A stretch of DNA of 64,000 nt from Talinum fruticosum (Eukaryota; Streptophyta; Magnoliopsida; Caryophyllales; Talinaceae), in assembly GCA_021018815.1 (NCBI GenBank), contig JAITYX010000012.1, positions 6,435,001-6,499,000 of the forward strand, in the 5' to 3' direction. Within the stretch, counting starts at the first letter, position 1; every line of letters starts with the position of its first letter. Shown here in pieces: positions 21,597 through 33,350 of the stretch. A program made the position numbers and the translations under genes. Below the pieces are notes generated by a model. That model worked only from the letters and a program-made list of their open reading frames with translations. It was not told the origin of the DNA and made no database searches.

Positions 21597-23038
21597 TGAA
21601 GACTCGGGTGTAACTCTCTATCTCTCTTGGGTTTTGATTGTAAGTCATTCTAAGCCTCATAAAAACTCGTATCTAAGTTTTCATTCTCGTTCTAACCCAC
21701 ATAGAAAGCACCTCCTTGCATATCTCTCATAACCGTGCTTCGACCCACTCGGACATCACACGTAACTATCATATGAACAAATTATTTCTCTAACGTATTT
21801 ATTCCGAGCACTCGACTTCTTGTTTCAAGATTAAAATGAATTAGAGTGTTAATTCTATGTTTCAAGTTAGTTTATTTCTAGAGAATTATTTGTTGGATCA
21901 AGTTCATCTATCCTAATATTTTAGCCTTCCTAACTTGATTATTTAAGGATTGACACAAGATGGAATATGAACCTAATGTATATTAGACTTAGAAAATTAG
22001 ACTCTTTCAGGCCAAAGATAATTAAGAGCTTAATTACTCCGATTTGATTATTATCTCGTGCTTAATTATGGACAAAAGTATTTTTATACTTTGTGTACCG
22101 ATGTGTTTTGCTTTTGTAGGTTATTTAAACAAGCCTAATCTATTTTTCGAAGTACAAAAGCAATTGGTTTCTAGTCGTTAAAGACCAACAGATAGATATT
22201 AACCATTTCTAGACATGGCTCGGACACCATGTTAGGGTTGTTTGTTTCCAAAATTGGAAAACTACAACTTTGAGTTTAACGGTTGTTTCCACCTCGGCTT
22301 TCAATCACCACCGGATGATTGGGCCACCTTTGGAGCCAAGAGCCTTTGCACAACATTCAAATCCCAACGGATCTTTTCGAGTGACTTAGAATAGTCGTTA
22401 CAACAACTAGTGAAGATTACAAGTCTAGAACCGGACTCAACAGTCATTCGCGCGACTCAACAAGTCCAAAAGCCACTTTGTAAGACTTGAAGATTGCTGC
22501 TGAACATATTGTTTAACACCTACTCGAGTGCATTCTTACTAAATCATCTACTTACAACTCCAACTCTATAATTCTTATTTTCTCGAGTTGTAAAGAAAGT
22601 CGTGTAATCACTTACATTCTTTTCTTACTTTATTTATAAATCCCTTGACTCAACTGTAAGGGCTAATTTAGCTCAATTGTCCCCGACTGTAAGGGTTAAC
22701 TCGGTTAGGAAGTACTAGATCAAATAAGGGTACTTCGGGTCTAGGAACAACCTCGTATAGTAATTGTTTAAGGGAGCAATTGTAGTTAGAGTCAGTTCTT
22801 TTGTAATGGAGGATTCAATTAGTGGATTTGACTTGGTGCTTAGATTAGCACTATCTCGTGGTTTTCTACCCCGGAGGGTTTTTACGTACTTCTATTTGTC
22901 TATCTTTATGAGTCTAATCTAGACTTAGAATATACTTCGTTTAGTTTTGTGCAAAAGGAGATTGATTTTATTTATAATCTTCCATCACACTATTCACCCC
23001 CTCTAGGGTGACGTAGCTTCTCCAAGAGGAAACCTTCA
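21597..23038 (+). repeat. Element C 3' LTR (1442 bp)
   Basis: Starts TGAAGACTCGGGTG and ends GGAAACCTTCA. It holds the conserved terminal hairpin in slightly changed form (22985-23011) and the CCCCGGAGGG block (22869-22878). It lies opposite in orientation to the E1 LTR. The following bases belong to the Tat/Ogre-like relic F, so C probably inserted into F or was later joined to it. Confidence 0.88.
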
Positions 23039-23059
23039 AGTATGTCTATATGGGGCAAG

Positions 23060-23400
23060 TGGGAAATTGTCCTTAGGGCTTGCCTTGTTTAGATCTCTCA
23101 AGTCGATGCCTTTACTGCACCCTACCATCCTTCTTCGGAATCGGTACTATATTTGCTACCTATTGAGGATAGTGAACTACCTTGATAAACCCAGACCTCT
23201 AACTAGTTTTAAACTTCTTCCTTAATCTTCAATGCCCACTCGGGCTTCGACCTTCTCAGCTTGTGCTTAACAAGCTTAATATTTTCGTAAAGTTGAATTT
23301 TGTGTTCCGCTATACTTGGATCTATCCCCGACATGTCTTTGTAGGACCATGCAAATACATCCATGAACTCTATAAGGAGTAAAGTTAATTACTTCTACTC
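23060..23400 (-). pseudogene. F: reverse transcriptase N-terminal part
   Basis: Minus-strand reading shows FMDVFAWSYKDMSGIDPSIA (about 23330-23370), then EHKIQLYENIKLVKHKLRRS and KPEWALKIKEEV, and NIVPIPKKDGR near 23120-23150. This is the well-known start of RT in Tat/Ogre-type gypsy elements. The catalytic box is not reached before the break at 23038. Confidence 0.75.
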
Positions 23401-24529
23401 TTTCGGATCCGGAGTTTTCCCGATCTTAACCTCCTATGGTTAATCCATTGATCCTAGATTAATTATTATAAATTCCTCTATTATTAGTTAGCGATTTTCA
23501 GGATCTTACATAGCTTTTTATTAGTTCTTTAGGGATTCCGACATGATTATGATAAAGCCTATAAAAGAACGAGCTACTATAATTTCTTCATTATAGATTG
23601 AGATCTTCTTCGAACTTGATTCATTAATAGATAGAATAGTCTGTGTTCATCATTAGAGACAAAAAATTGAAATCAAGACGAAGAAAAGTGTAAGTGGAAA
23701 GGTTCATTTTATTGAAGGAAGAAATGAGTAAATAGGGCTCGAAACGGAAGATACGGAATTGGAAACCGAATTAGGAAAAGGAACATAGAAGAAGAATTAA
23801 AAGCCCTAGCATTAGACTCGGTAAGGGGATGCGCTCCTTAGGCGATGGCGAATTCTTGGCCCTCTTCGGTGTCAATCCAAGTGATGTGCTTGGAGTGTTC
23901 ATTATCAATGTCGGTGATGAACTTGGACGGATCAAATTGGGGTTGCGACATGGCTCATGATAGTATTGAGACCGAATTCCCTTCTAAGTTATTTTCTTGT
24001 CTCGAACGGAAGACCGAAAAGGTTATTCCCATCCAGGTTGGTCCAGTCTGGTTTGGACTGTCTCTCTTCAAGGAGGTAAGGTGCTCGCTTCTTCGATATA
24101 CAATAGTCACCGAAAATACCTAAACTAGGAACTAGGATGCCTTTCTCCTTGATGTAGTAGGGTTTAGGAAAACTATAATAAGGAAAGTCATCTCTTTCCT
24201 TTAAGAACTTCCCATTCGTAGTATAGGGAAAGGGTTCGATAAAGCGGATCGTGTGAGGTGTAGTCCTCTTAGTCTAAATATCCCACTTTGCTTAGGTTAT
24301 TTCCTTAGCAGTAGGTCGACGACCTAGACAAAAGTTGTAGTTGCTAGTGGGTTCAAGGGCGAAAAAATAGGGTGGTATGCCCTTCGGCGTGCGTAAAGAC
24401 CAGGAAAGTAACCCTTCTTCCTAAGCATTGAATGGATGCTAAGGTTCCTCGTTGTTGGCATCGTGCTCGATCTCAGCCACAAATTCCTTGAAGTGATAGT
24501 AGCACGAGACTATCCCCAGAATGCATTAC
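23401..24529 (-). other. F: region between protease and RT
   Basis: Contains a readable patch FDPSKFITDIDNEHSKHITW (about 23870-23930), which fits the linker between protease and RT in Tat/Ogre polyproteins. The rest is too degraded to assign. The plus-strand ORF at 23845-24123 is its shadow. Confidence 0.45.
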
Positions 24530-24700
24530 AACTTGACCTTTAATGATCATTTAACGTTTCTATCGCAGTGTGGAGGGCACTGCTCGATGATCATACAACG
24601 AAGGGCATCCTAGCAAGAAATTGAAGGTAGCTGGGATATCTAGGACTTGGAATTTAATGTTCCTTTCTACCGGCCCTATATTGATTGGCAAGGTCACTCG
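24530..24700 (-). pseudogene. F: protease C-terminal region
   Basis: Minus strand reads FQVLDIPATFNFLLGCPSLY followed by DHRAVPSTLR, the block typical of the retropepsin end in Tat/Ogre elements (usually FxVxDxxxxYNxLLGRPWIH...GAxPSTLHQ). A stop follows. The active-site Asp was not located with confidence. Confidence 0.65.
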
Positions 24701-25469
24701 TTCCTAAAGCTGTTCTCAAAACTGTTCTCTTATAATTATCGTAAGCTCGAAGATGGAAAGTATGTTTAGAGAGTTATTGCTCTTTAATTCCTAACGTTCT
24801 AGTAGTTCTCCATGGAGAAACATTCAGTGATGATTCGTTACCTACCGGGGTTAAGGGAACGAACTTGTAAATGCAAGTTATAGTTAAGTAGAGGGCATTG
24901 TTATGTGCAACGCCTTTTTCACGAGATCCTTTTTGATGAAAAGTAATGGTTCCGTCCCGACTATTAACCAATCCTACTACTTCCTCTGGCATGGTTTCAA
25001 GAGAGACCTCGATCTTGTTAAGCTGCGTCAATGAAAGCCTGCCTATGTTTTTGCGAAGCGAATATTAGTTGCCAAATCGAGATATCAACTTTTAACTTTT
25101 AAAGTTGTTTAAGGATTTCGGTCTTCTTCTTTTGTAGCTTCGGGCTCTTTTAGGGCTTCTTGCGTCTGTTGTGGACCCGAGGGTGCATTATGTCATCTCG
25201 ATCTAATGAGGAATTAGATTGTTGGGCCTTTAGAGTCTCCCCAAAAGTCATCCTCTTCTAAGGGTGGTGTGCCTCGAAGTCGTCATTATTGTTGTCACTT
25301 GTTACTCTTTGTTTCGTGCACATCTTCTTCATCACTTACCCATAGCCCATATGCTTATGGATCCGAAGGAGGCAATCTAAGAAGTGGTTTACACTCATCA
25401 ATATCTTGGATGAAGATAGATGGGTCCCATTGACCTGGAGTGGGTTAAGTTAAAATAGTTAAGGCGCCG
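24701..25469 (-). other. F: degraded gag-protease region
   Basis: No clear domain. One open stretch (24774-25031) has no recognisable motif. Orientation and position place it between the gag zinc-like motif and protease. Confidence 0.35.
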
Positions 25470-25959
25470 CTGAAAGGATTTTTGTTGTTACTTTTTTTGG
25501 GCATCCTTAGGTAAAGGGAGTTGGCCATTTTGAAACATGCTTTTTAGTTTGTTCTTGAATGTCCAACACTGTTTGGTGTGGTGTACTTGTACACGATGGT
25601 ATTTGCAAAATTTTCTCCCGTCCTAATTTTTGGATTGTTTTGCGGTTTCGATTTTGCTCTAATGGGTGGCAATTCTATCTTCCCCTTAGCCAAGAGACGG
25701 TCCGGGGTTTGTAGGCGCATATGACACTTGTTTTGAAGGAGACAGACTCCTAGTCTTGTGTGGACTATCTTGGAGCTTAAACGCGACACTTTGATACCGG
25801 TGATCATAAAATGCGAGTGTCTAATGTCTTTTGGAAGTCTTCAGCTCCTTGTTTGATTAGACAAAAGAAAAATGTAGAATTCTGATCCTGGAATTTCCCG
25901 TACGTGGCACTGGACTCTGTTGTCTCTAGAGGTTTGACCCGGTCTTGGATCGTCCGAAG
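25470..25959 (-). pseudogene. F: gag C-terminal part with zinc-like motif
   Basis: Two overlapping frames together show KGKIELPPIRAKSKPQNNP and then a C-YH...H-T-x-x-C pattern (FCKYHRVQVHHTKQCW, about 25550-25600), typical of Tat/Ogre gag ends (CxYH...HxTxxC). Upstream frames are broken; the N-terminal gag core was not found. Confidence 0.6.
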
Positions 25960-26166
25960 GACAAGTGGATTTTTGGATCCACCCAAGGCAAAAGGCTATT
26001 TATTTGGTGCTTGAGGGTTGTTTGTGGCTTACTGGCTTCCATCACACCAATTGAACACAGTCCATTATCCAAATCCTCAAATAGGACTCGAGATTTTATC
26101 ATCCGGCCCACATAATAAAATACATAATTAAATGAGATAAGATATGAAACTTTTTAGGTGTCTACA
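25960..26166 (-). repeat. F: 5' LTR fragment
   Basis: Matches the outer end of the H LTRs: the blocks TTCCATCACACCAAT, AATAGGACTCG and AGGTGTCTACA occur in the same order at 53760-53881 and 60000-60132. Most of the LTR is deleted. Confidence 0.65.
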
Positions 26167-26860
26167 GTACTCTAATAGGAACTGATAAATAGCATACAAA
26201 TTGTTTCAAATTAGTACAAACTTTAAATGTTCATAAACAACACAGATTAATCAAGAAACTAAGACAAAGGTCACTCAGGAACCGAGTGTGTTAAGTTCTA
26301 AGTTCCGATGTAGTTAATGAAGCTGAGGTAGTTGATCCTTCCTTTGCAATGCTCTAGTGCTACTTGTCCTCAAAATTCTCCTTGGACAAACTCTTCGATC
26401 TGTTCTCTTGTTAACTCGGACAATTTGTGCTTCGTGAGTTATAGGTTGGTTGCTAGAGATGATGGAATATCTCCATCATTCCCCTTTCTTGAAACGTGTT
26501 TGTCCTCAAACTTGGAAAATCTTCCACTTCATTGTTGTAAGAGTTTAGGTAAGGTACGTTGAATGTGGTCGAAACTCCATAATCTCCAACTAAGTCAATT
26601 TTGTAGGCATTGGGACCTACTTGCACCAACACTTCCAAAGGTGCATTTGACCTTCGCAGACAACTTAAATTTCATTTAGGAAGGAAACCTCTCCTTCCTT
26701 GTGTGAATCCACACAAGGTCTCCTGGTTGAAAATTAGCTTCCCTTTGATTCCTATTAGCATAGAACTTGGTCGTAGCATTGGATTTTTCAATCCTCTTCT
26801 TCACCTTGATGTGAGCGATTCTTTTGAAGAACCCTTGTCATAGGTACACCTATAACGATG
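26167..26860 (-). pseudogene. Element D (left piece): gypsy integrase C-terminal end
   Basis: Minus strand 26453-26638 reads EVLVQVGPNAYKIDLVGDYG then STTFNVPYLNSYNNE, the end of a gypsy integrase. Element G has the same block (FEVLERIGYNAYKVDLPEEF, about 32060-32140). Upstream, 26640-26840, blocks like FQPGDLVWIHTRKERFP are readable. It may be the 3' end of the same element D whose gag and protease lie at 62.6-63.9 kb, with the rest lost. That link is an inference. Confidence 0.65.
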
Positions 26861-27012
26861 GTTCTTCTATAGAATTTTCATTGTAGGCCTTCTTCTACTA
26901 CGGCTTTGAACCTTAGTAAAAGATGCCCACCTACAATCACATAAACGACGCTCGATAACCGTAGTTAAAGGTCATTTTAAATCGCGAGTTAAAAGTGGTT
27001 CCTATAGTAGTG
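26861..27012. mobile_element. CACTA-like terminal fragment
   Basis: The minus strand begins CACTACTATAGGAACCACTT at 27012, the look of a CACTA terminus, and holds short inverted motifs typical of subterminal regions. It abuts copia RT sequence at 27013. It has no second recognisable end, so it is a remnant at best. Confidence 0.35.
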
Positions 27013-28028
27013 GTTTTCAAATCCAGGTGATTGCTCAAATAAACTTCTTCTTGAGTATAACAATTACAAAATGCACTCTCAACATCCATTTGATATAATT
27101 TAATGTTCATCCTTGATGTAAAAGCTACAAGAATTCTAATTTCCTCAATCCTCGCAATTGGTGCAAAGGTTTCCCCACAATCAATTCTCTCTTCTTGATT
27201 ATATCCATGAGCAACTAATCTAGGTTTGTTTCTGACTACTAATCCTTCCTCATCTAGTTTATTTTTGAATACCCATTTAGTTCATATAACTGGGTGGTCG
27301 AAGGTCGTTTGGTGAGAGTCCAAACTTCGTTTCTTTCAAATTGAGATACTTTTTCTTGCATGGCTTCTACACATTCAAGTTCAAGTAGGAATTCTAATAC
27401 ATTTTTAGGTTCAATTAATGAAATGAATGCTGAAAATGCACATAAGCTTTGTAATGAATAACGAGCTCTTAGCCCAATATTGATGTTTGAGGTGATGTTC
27501 TCGGGTGGGTGACTAGATGGATATTTAAAAGTTTTACCTGTCCTCCGGTTTACCGGATTTGATGGTTGAATGCTTTGTATTGAGCTTCAAGTTTGAGAAA
27601 GTGGATTCACTTATCCTACCATTATAAACCTAATCGAAGATAACCTGGATGCTTTCCTCCACTTTGTTAGTTCTCTTATTAAAATTTGATAAGCCTTGCT
27701 ATGAGAAGAATAACCAAGAAGCATACCTTCCTCCGGCATAGCATCAACTTTGGTAAGATGTTCCTTACCATTGTTATGCACAAAGATTTTACATCCGAAT
27801 GGTTTGAAGTAGGAAATGTTGGGCTTCTTTCCTTTGTATAGCTATAGGGTGTTTTCTTTAGAATAGGTCGAATGAGGCATCTGCTGAGAGTGTAGTTTTA
27901 TTTACGTCCTATTACTTTAAGAGTTTTATTCTTTCTCTGCACTACTTCATTCTATTAGGACTTCTAGGCGCATAAAAGTTATGGGAGATGTCATTCTTGT
28001 CATAGAATTCTTCAAATTTTGAGTAGTC
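27013..28028 (-). pseudogene. Element B (left piece): RT N-terminal and integrase C-terminal part
   Basis: Minus strand matches E1 12640-13855 and A 38400-39640: MDV-type RT fingers (about 27090), SMQEK-type linker, integrase C-terminal block (KPNISYF-like, about 27800) and the VERKN region (about 27930). Many stops. It ends at 28028 in integrase sequence at the insertion site of element A and resumes at 50489. The rest of B's RT, RNase H, ORF2 and 3' LTR are missing. Confidence 0.8.
28024..28028. repeat. Target duplication of element A, left
   Basis: TAGTC left of A's 3' LTR, paired with TAGTT at 50489-50493. Joining the two flanks restores the integrase sequence gagtagt-gaactccc seen intact at 13855. 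Confidence 0.8.
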
Positions 28029-28916
28029 TAAAGGTTTGCTATTGGAGACTCTTAGTCACCCTAGAGGGGGTGAATAGGGTGATGAGGAAATTTTACAAAC
28101 TTGGAAGATTTATGCTTGAAAAGAATAATCAAGACAGTCTAAGTCTAGATTGGACTTAGAAAATGTGAACTCGGATATACGTGGAAACCCTCCCGGGGCA
28201 AAAACCATCATTGAGCTTAGCATTGAAGTTTTCCAGTTTTGGAAATAGACAATCCGACACGGCTTCGAGCCTTGTTCGAAGTAGAAAAGCCTTGTCTGTT
28301 GGTGATTGATAGCTTGAAGCCGATTACTCTTGTAATTCAAAAATAAGATAACCTCGTTTGGATAACCTACAAAAGTAAATGATTTTGGTTCTCAAAGTAT
28401 AAAATACTTGGGTCTAAGATTAGGCACAAAGAATAATTTAATTAAGTTCATAATTATCTTAGGCCTAGAAGAGTGGAATTTTCCGAGTCTAATATACATT
28501 ATACTCAAATTCCTTCGAGTCGATCTTTAGAAAGATTAAGTTATAAGAGTGAAAACATCAAAGTATACACACTTGATCCGGACAAATAATTCTTAAACAA
28601 ACATGTCGACTTAGAAAAATGAATTAACGTTGTAATTCACTTTACTTCAAGCTATCCAATCGTAACTCGGATATGAAGTGTTAGAGAGATTATTTGAACA
28701 TGCGATAAATCCGAGTAGTGTCCGAGTGATTCAAAAATATCGGTGTGAGATGATAGATAAAAATGTGTTTTCCGAGTCAGTCAAAATCGAATGAAAAATA
28801 TATGTAATAGTTTCTATAATACTCGAATGACTTCTATTCAAAACATAGGAGGGAAGGGGTTTGTACATGTCTTTGGTAGTACTCGGAATGGTCTAGTTTT
28901 CGAGTATGAGTCTTCA
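28029..28916 (-). repeat. Element A 3' LTR (888 bp)
   Basis: Minus strand begins TGAAGACTCATAC at 28916 and ends GCAAACCTTTA at 28029. The hairpin is at 28056-28082 and a TACGTGGAAACCCTCCCGGG block at about 28180-28199. It lacks several hundred bases present in the LTRs of E1, B and C. A's 5' LTR lacks the same part. Confidence 0.9.
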
Positions 28917-28931
28917 ATCTCCCCTTTTTGA
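28917..28931 (-). other. Element A polypurine tract
   Basis: Minus strand ATCAAAAAGGGGAGAT immediately before the 3' LTR start TGAAGACTC. Confidence 0.8.
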
Positions 28932-29453
28932 TGAAAGGCATTCCATACTTAGACAGAAACTTTGTTAGTGAAAGAACCATGAGTTTTCATTCGACTCGGT
29001 GAAATATCGCAAAAAATAGAGTAATGAGTGAAGTGTTTCGAACTCGGAATATTTCTGCGAGATAAATCATACGGTGAAGAGTGGTGAGTAATTATATCCG
29101 AGTAAGATAGAGAAAAAGCCGATATACCGGAGCAAAACAAAATGAGAAATTCAAACTCGTAAAGAGTTATACTCGGAAATCAACATGCTCGAAATTAGAA
29201 ACTTCATTCATATCTATACATAAAAACATAAAAATACATATAATAGAGAGGGTGAGAAAACTCCCCTAAATAAGACAACATATTTTGTAGAATTCTCCCC
29301 TTGCCTTTTAGCAAATACAAAAAAAAATGGGGAAGAATGTATCAAATTGATACAATTTGATGTCCGAACAAAAGAAAAAAATAAAGAAGAAAAAAAATTA
29401 AGATGGTAGAGTTGGGGCCGTCCGAGTTGAGGTGGATAAGCGTGCGAGTGCAC
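28932..29453 (-). other. Element A 3' untranslated region
   Basis: AT-rich sequence between the ORF2 stop and PPT. It contains atttgatgtcc (about 29357-29367), the counterpart of the sequence fused to RT in the E1 module junctions. Confidence 0.65.
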
Positions 29454-30862
29454 CTACTGCTGAAATGCTTGTAAAGATGTTGAAGATCCGGGCGGCGGTA
29501 ACACTGGTATCTCTGGGAGTGGCGCAGCTTTGAGTGGCCGACCCGGGACGAGGTCGTCTAGAGGCTCATCCTCTTGGAACGTTACGGAGGGGGTGTTTCC
29601 TCCGGCATGACTTCGCAGATCGTCCAACATCCGCGAGCTCTTCGAGTCACTCGAGGCTGCCGTCCGAGCTTATCGGTTCCGGTTGAGGACCCGGAGCACC
29701 TTGTCCCTCGGCTTGTTCTTCCTTCTCTTCTCCTTCTTCCTCTTTCTCTTCTTCCTTCTCTCCTTCCTCTTTCTCCTCGGAAGGAGCTGCCTCAGCCGCA
29801 GCCTCCTCTCGCTTCTTCACTGCCTCTTCGGATGGAGACTTGGCAAGGCTCGAAGACTCTTTAGACGTATCCGAGTTGTCCGAGTCCTGAGTGGCTTTGG
29901 TGCGCCTTTCTCCGAGGAGCTCAATTATCTCCTGCTGCTCCTTAACCGGAGTCTCCATTTCAAGGAGCACATCTTGTTGCTCTCGAATGCGAGACTGTGC
30001 CGTCTTTTGGTTGATGGTCATGGATTGAAGGACTATCCTAAAGGAGCGAAGAGTATCCCAAATTTCCATGGACACGAGAGGAGAGTTTGTCTATCGGTGT
30101 GGTAGACAAAGCAATAGTGGCTTCGCGAGGAGGACCTGAGGTGGAAGCACCGCCGGGTGGAGGAGGGGGTGAGAGAGGAGTCCGAGTCCGAGGCGGTGGG
30201 GAAGGTTGCCTTAGTTCCGAGCTATGGACCTAGACACCAGGTTTGGTTTCCTAGTACCCGTATCCAAGAAGCTCTTTTATGACAACTACTATAGCAGCCT
30301 TAGACACTTCGTTTGGGTCCGAGGGGAGCGGAACCTTGAATTGGTTAAAGATAAGGGTAAGCATGCCTTTAAAACGAAGAGAGGTGGATTTCTTAGTCCG
30401 AGCGAGGAACGGTGGCCATCCGCTGATAATGGCGGGGAAAAGGTCTACGTCGTAGCCCTCTTGAATGTCAAAAAGAGCTTTGAGAATCTTCAAGTTGGGA
30501 TTCTCTTTGCTTGGAGTGATGAGAAAAGAAGGTTCTCATCGGCAAGGAACAGAGAAGTCTAGCCTCGGTCTTCATCCGAGTCATAGAAAAGTTCTTGCGT
30601 GACTCAAGGACTTGGCGTATTTTTCAAAGAACTCATCAGCAACTTAATTGAAGGGGATGGGGTTGCTATTGAGGAAGATAGATGAAACTTTAAAAAGTCG
30701 ATGGAGGAGACAGAGATTCATACGAACCACTATGTTGCAAACTCTTAAGGTGATGATCCCCTCGGAGCAAGAAAGGTTCGAATAAAACTCAAGCAATCGA
30801 AACAAAGAAAATTTTATACCCCGTTGGTTTTGATGTGTTTCAACCACGAAAAGGTTGTGGTT
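29454..30862 (-). pseudogene. Element A ORF2, C-terminal part
   Basis: Continues ORF2 after the insertion of G. Readable blocks: RVCNIVVRMNLCLLHRLFKV (about 30690-30750), VPLPSDPNEVSKAA (about 30300-30340), an 'SELR' and proline-rich part, then a long open stretch 29647-30075 with a coiled-coil look (SRIREQQDVLLEMETPVKEQ) and a highly acidic Glu/Lys-rich segment (EEKEEGEKEEEKEEEGEEKE). After a frameshift it ends with EDEPLDDLVPGRPLKAAPLP and a stop at 29454-29456. Related to the E1 and C ORF2s. Confidence 0.75.
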
Positions 30863-30867
30863 GGAAA
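30863..30867. repeat. Target duplication of element G, left
   Basis: GGAAA, matched by GGAAA at 36586-36590. Joining the flanks gives ggttggaaagaatttatc, the counterpart of ggttgtaaagaacttgtc in E1 ORF2. Confidence 0.92.
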
Positions 30868-31972
30868 TGATGTATAGGAGGGGAAAACAAAAAGATGGAT
30901 AAAACCGCAAGGGAGGCTACTGGGGCGGATTGGTGGTCTGCAGGTGCGATCTTAGGAGAACGGATTAATGAGGGGAAAATGGTGGATTTTTGAGCTGAAA
31001 TTTGGTAGAGGACTTCTTAGATAGACCAAGAAGGACTGGTAAAAATTAGGGATTTTTTGAAGTCGGGATCACCTTGATCCGGAGGCTGAAAGTCGAACTA
31101 TTGGATCGGCCGCCCGAATGAGACTCTCTGTATGGATCAAAGGAGGGATCGGAGCATTTCTTAGATGGAGCTAGTTTTGGGGGGGATAACTAGACATGTT
31201 GGAATGAAGGTGGGAGAAATTTAGGGTGAAGTTGATGAGTGAGTCGTGAGATATGAAATTCGAAAACGAAGTAACCGATAGGCTAAGTTCTTCAAGGATA
31301 CAGCGAACACCACCTTGTCAAACTTAGGGCACCTTTAATCTAACCGGATACGACGAACACCACTAGCTAGATTCGAGGACTTAAAAGATCACCACCAAGT
31401 TGCAAAACTTGGATACAACATTTGAGGATTTTAAAAGGGCCGAGCAATCCAACTCAATGTTCATTCAATATTCATCAAAGTTGTCCTTTACAAGCTTAGT
31501 TGCAAGATATTTATAATGCAACAAAATATAGCACTTGACAAAGCTAAACAACAAAACCAAAAATCCAAAAATGAGCTTTCCCTTTTTCCAACCTAGAGGA
31601 GTAAGTGTTGGATGATTTTCGGCCAAGCATTGTGGAACTAGGGAACATGTGGACGACAAGCACTATTGATTTCCGGCCAAGACTTTCTTTCCCCTTGTGA
31701 AAGCTTCTTTCTCATTGGCCTAACAAACAATATTCCCTCCACTAATGGTAGTGCTCATAGGTGCTTCTAGAATGCTTCCTTGTTGCTTTATTTCCGGCAA
31801 AGCTTCATGGTATGGAAATATGGACTGACTTGTATGAACTTCCCATTTTACTTATGTACTTTAAGACATAAAACGGTAGCGCTCTTTGGCCTAGCTCGTC
31901 CAAACCTCACTTTGCACCATGGTGACTAAGAGACAAGGTTTAGGTGTCCAATTTGTTAGTAACTCTCCATCA
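30868..31972 (-). repeat. Element G 3' LTR (1105 bp)
   Basis: Minus strand starts TGATGGAGAGTTAC at 31972 and ends ...CTATACATCA at 30868. Matches 35475-36585 over its length with scattered substitutions and short indels. Confidence 0.92.
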
Positions 31973-33350
31973 TTCTCTCCCTTGTAGAGAAGAATTTGTC
32001 CTCAAATTCTCAAGGGTATCATCTTCAGAATATGGAGAGAGATCGACCACATTAAAGGTAGCTGAAAAAACTCGAAATTCCTCGGGCAAGTCAACCTTGT
32101 AAGCATTGTAACCAATCCTTTCTAATACCTCAAATGGTCCGTTGGCTCTTGGCATAAGTTTGGTCTTCCGCTTGGAAGGGAATCGCTCCTTCCTCAAGTG
32201 GATCCATACCAAATCCCGGGTTGAAAAATCCTTCTCTTCTTTGCTTTGTCAACATGTTGCTTGTATTTGGCATTAGAGGCAGCAATCTTGTCTTTCACCC
32301 ATTCATGCAATTTTTGTATTTCTTGGACTCTTTTGGAGGCCTCAACACTTGGCTTCTCGGTGTTCTCTCTAGGAGCCAAATCGAGAAGAGTAATTGGTTC
32401 CACACCATAGACTACCTTGAATGGGCTTAATCCCGTAGTCTTGCTAGGTGCTCCATTATAAGCAAATTCGGCGTGAGCTAATAGTTGATCCCATGCTTTG
32501 GTATTCACCTTGATCAAGGCCCTTAGTAATACGCCCAAGGTTTGGTTGGTAACCTCCGTTTGTCCATCTGTTTGTGGATGACAAGTGGTTCTAAATTTGA
32601 GCTTAGTTCCCAATTTTTTCCACAAGGTGAGCCAAAAGTGGCTAAGAAATTTGCTTGTCTCGATCCAAAATAATTGATTTGGGAATGCCGAGTAATCTCA
32701 CTACCTCCTTGAAATATAAATCAGCAATTTGGGTAGCATCATTAGTTTTGTTACAAGGAACAAAGTGAGCCATTTTAGAGAAACGATCCACCACAACAAG
32801 AATGGAATCCTTGTTCCTTTGTGTTCTCGGTAACCCCAAAATAAAGTCCATGCTCACATCTTCCCAAGGCTGAGTTGGTGTAGGAAGAGGCGTATAGAGC
32901 CCTTGAGGAAGGGAATGGCTCTTTGCCTCTTGGCAAACCGTAACCGTTTAAAAATTTCTTGCACATCGTTCTCCATTTTTGCCAATAATAATGTTCTCTC
33001 AACATGCTTGTTGTCTTGTTTACGCCAAAATGGCCAGCCAATGTGCCACTATGGACTTCACGGATAAGAAATTCCCTTGTGCCACAACGAGGCACACATA
33101 CCGAGCCCCTTTAAAAAGATAACCGTTTTGGACTAGAAAATCTCCCTTGGGATGCTTAGAACAGTCATAAAATATCTCACAAAAATCCTCATCATTAGAA
33201 TACAAAGATTTCAAATGCTCAAATCCAAGAACTTGAGTTTGTAGTTGAAACAATAAGAGATACCTCCTTGAAAGTGTGTCCGCTCCTTTGTTCATTTTGC
33301 CGTGCTTATGCTTGATGGTGAAATGGAAAGTTTGCAAATACTCTACCCGT
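31970..33350 (-). pseudogene. Element G integrase
   Basis: From the N-terminal side: zinc-binding region around 33000-33090 (HSGTLAGHFGVNKTTSMLRE); its Cys pair is not readable, probably a frameshift. Core with [12 protein letters not shown] (first Asp, about 32850) and [13 protein letters not shown]; second Asp in [12 protein letters not shown] (about 32660); Glu in [13 protein letters not shown] (about 32540-32560). The C-terminal domain has FEVLERIGYNAYKVDLPEEF and ATFNVVDLSPY (31970-32212). Three frames, small breaks near 32200, 32640 and 32780. No chromodomain is visible after it. Confidence 0.88.
31973..31986 (-). other. Element G polypurine tract
   Basis: Minus strand ACAAGGGAGAGAA directly before the 3' LTR. 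It overlaps the last codons of integrase. Confidence 0.7.

Larger units (their letters stand above)
23039..26166 (-). mobile_element. Element F: degenerate Tat/Ogre-like gypsy relic
   Basis: Minus strand, right to left: an LTR start TGTAGACACCTAAAAAG at 26166, gag C-terminal part, protease region, an unassigned middle, and the beginning of RT, cut at 23038 by the LTR of C. The LTR start matches that of element H (60132 downward). All reading frames contain stops. RT fingers to RNase H, integrase and the 3' LTR are missing. Confidence 0.75.

Noticed and set aside
29683..30105. Plus-strand ORF of 140 codons rich in Leu, Phe and Ser
   Set aside because: It is the reverse complement of the Glu/Lys-rich acidic tail of A's ORF2. 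The hydrophobic look comes from the opposite strand of GAA/GAG codons.
29454..30862. Envelope gene of an endogenous retrovirus-like copia element
   Set aside because: Its position after pol fits the 'env-like' ORF of SIRE-type elements, but I see no signal peptide, furin-like site or transmembrane helix. It is called ORF2 of unknown function.
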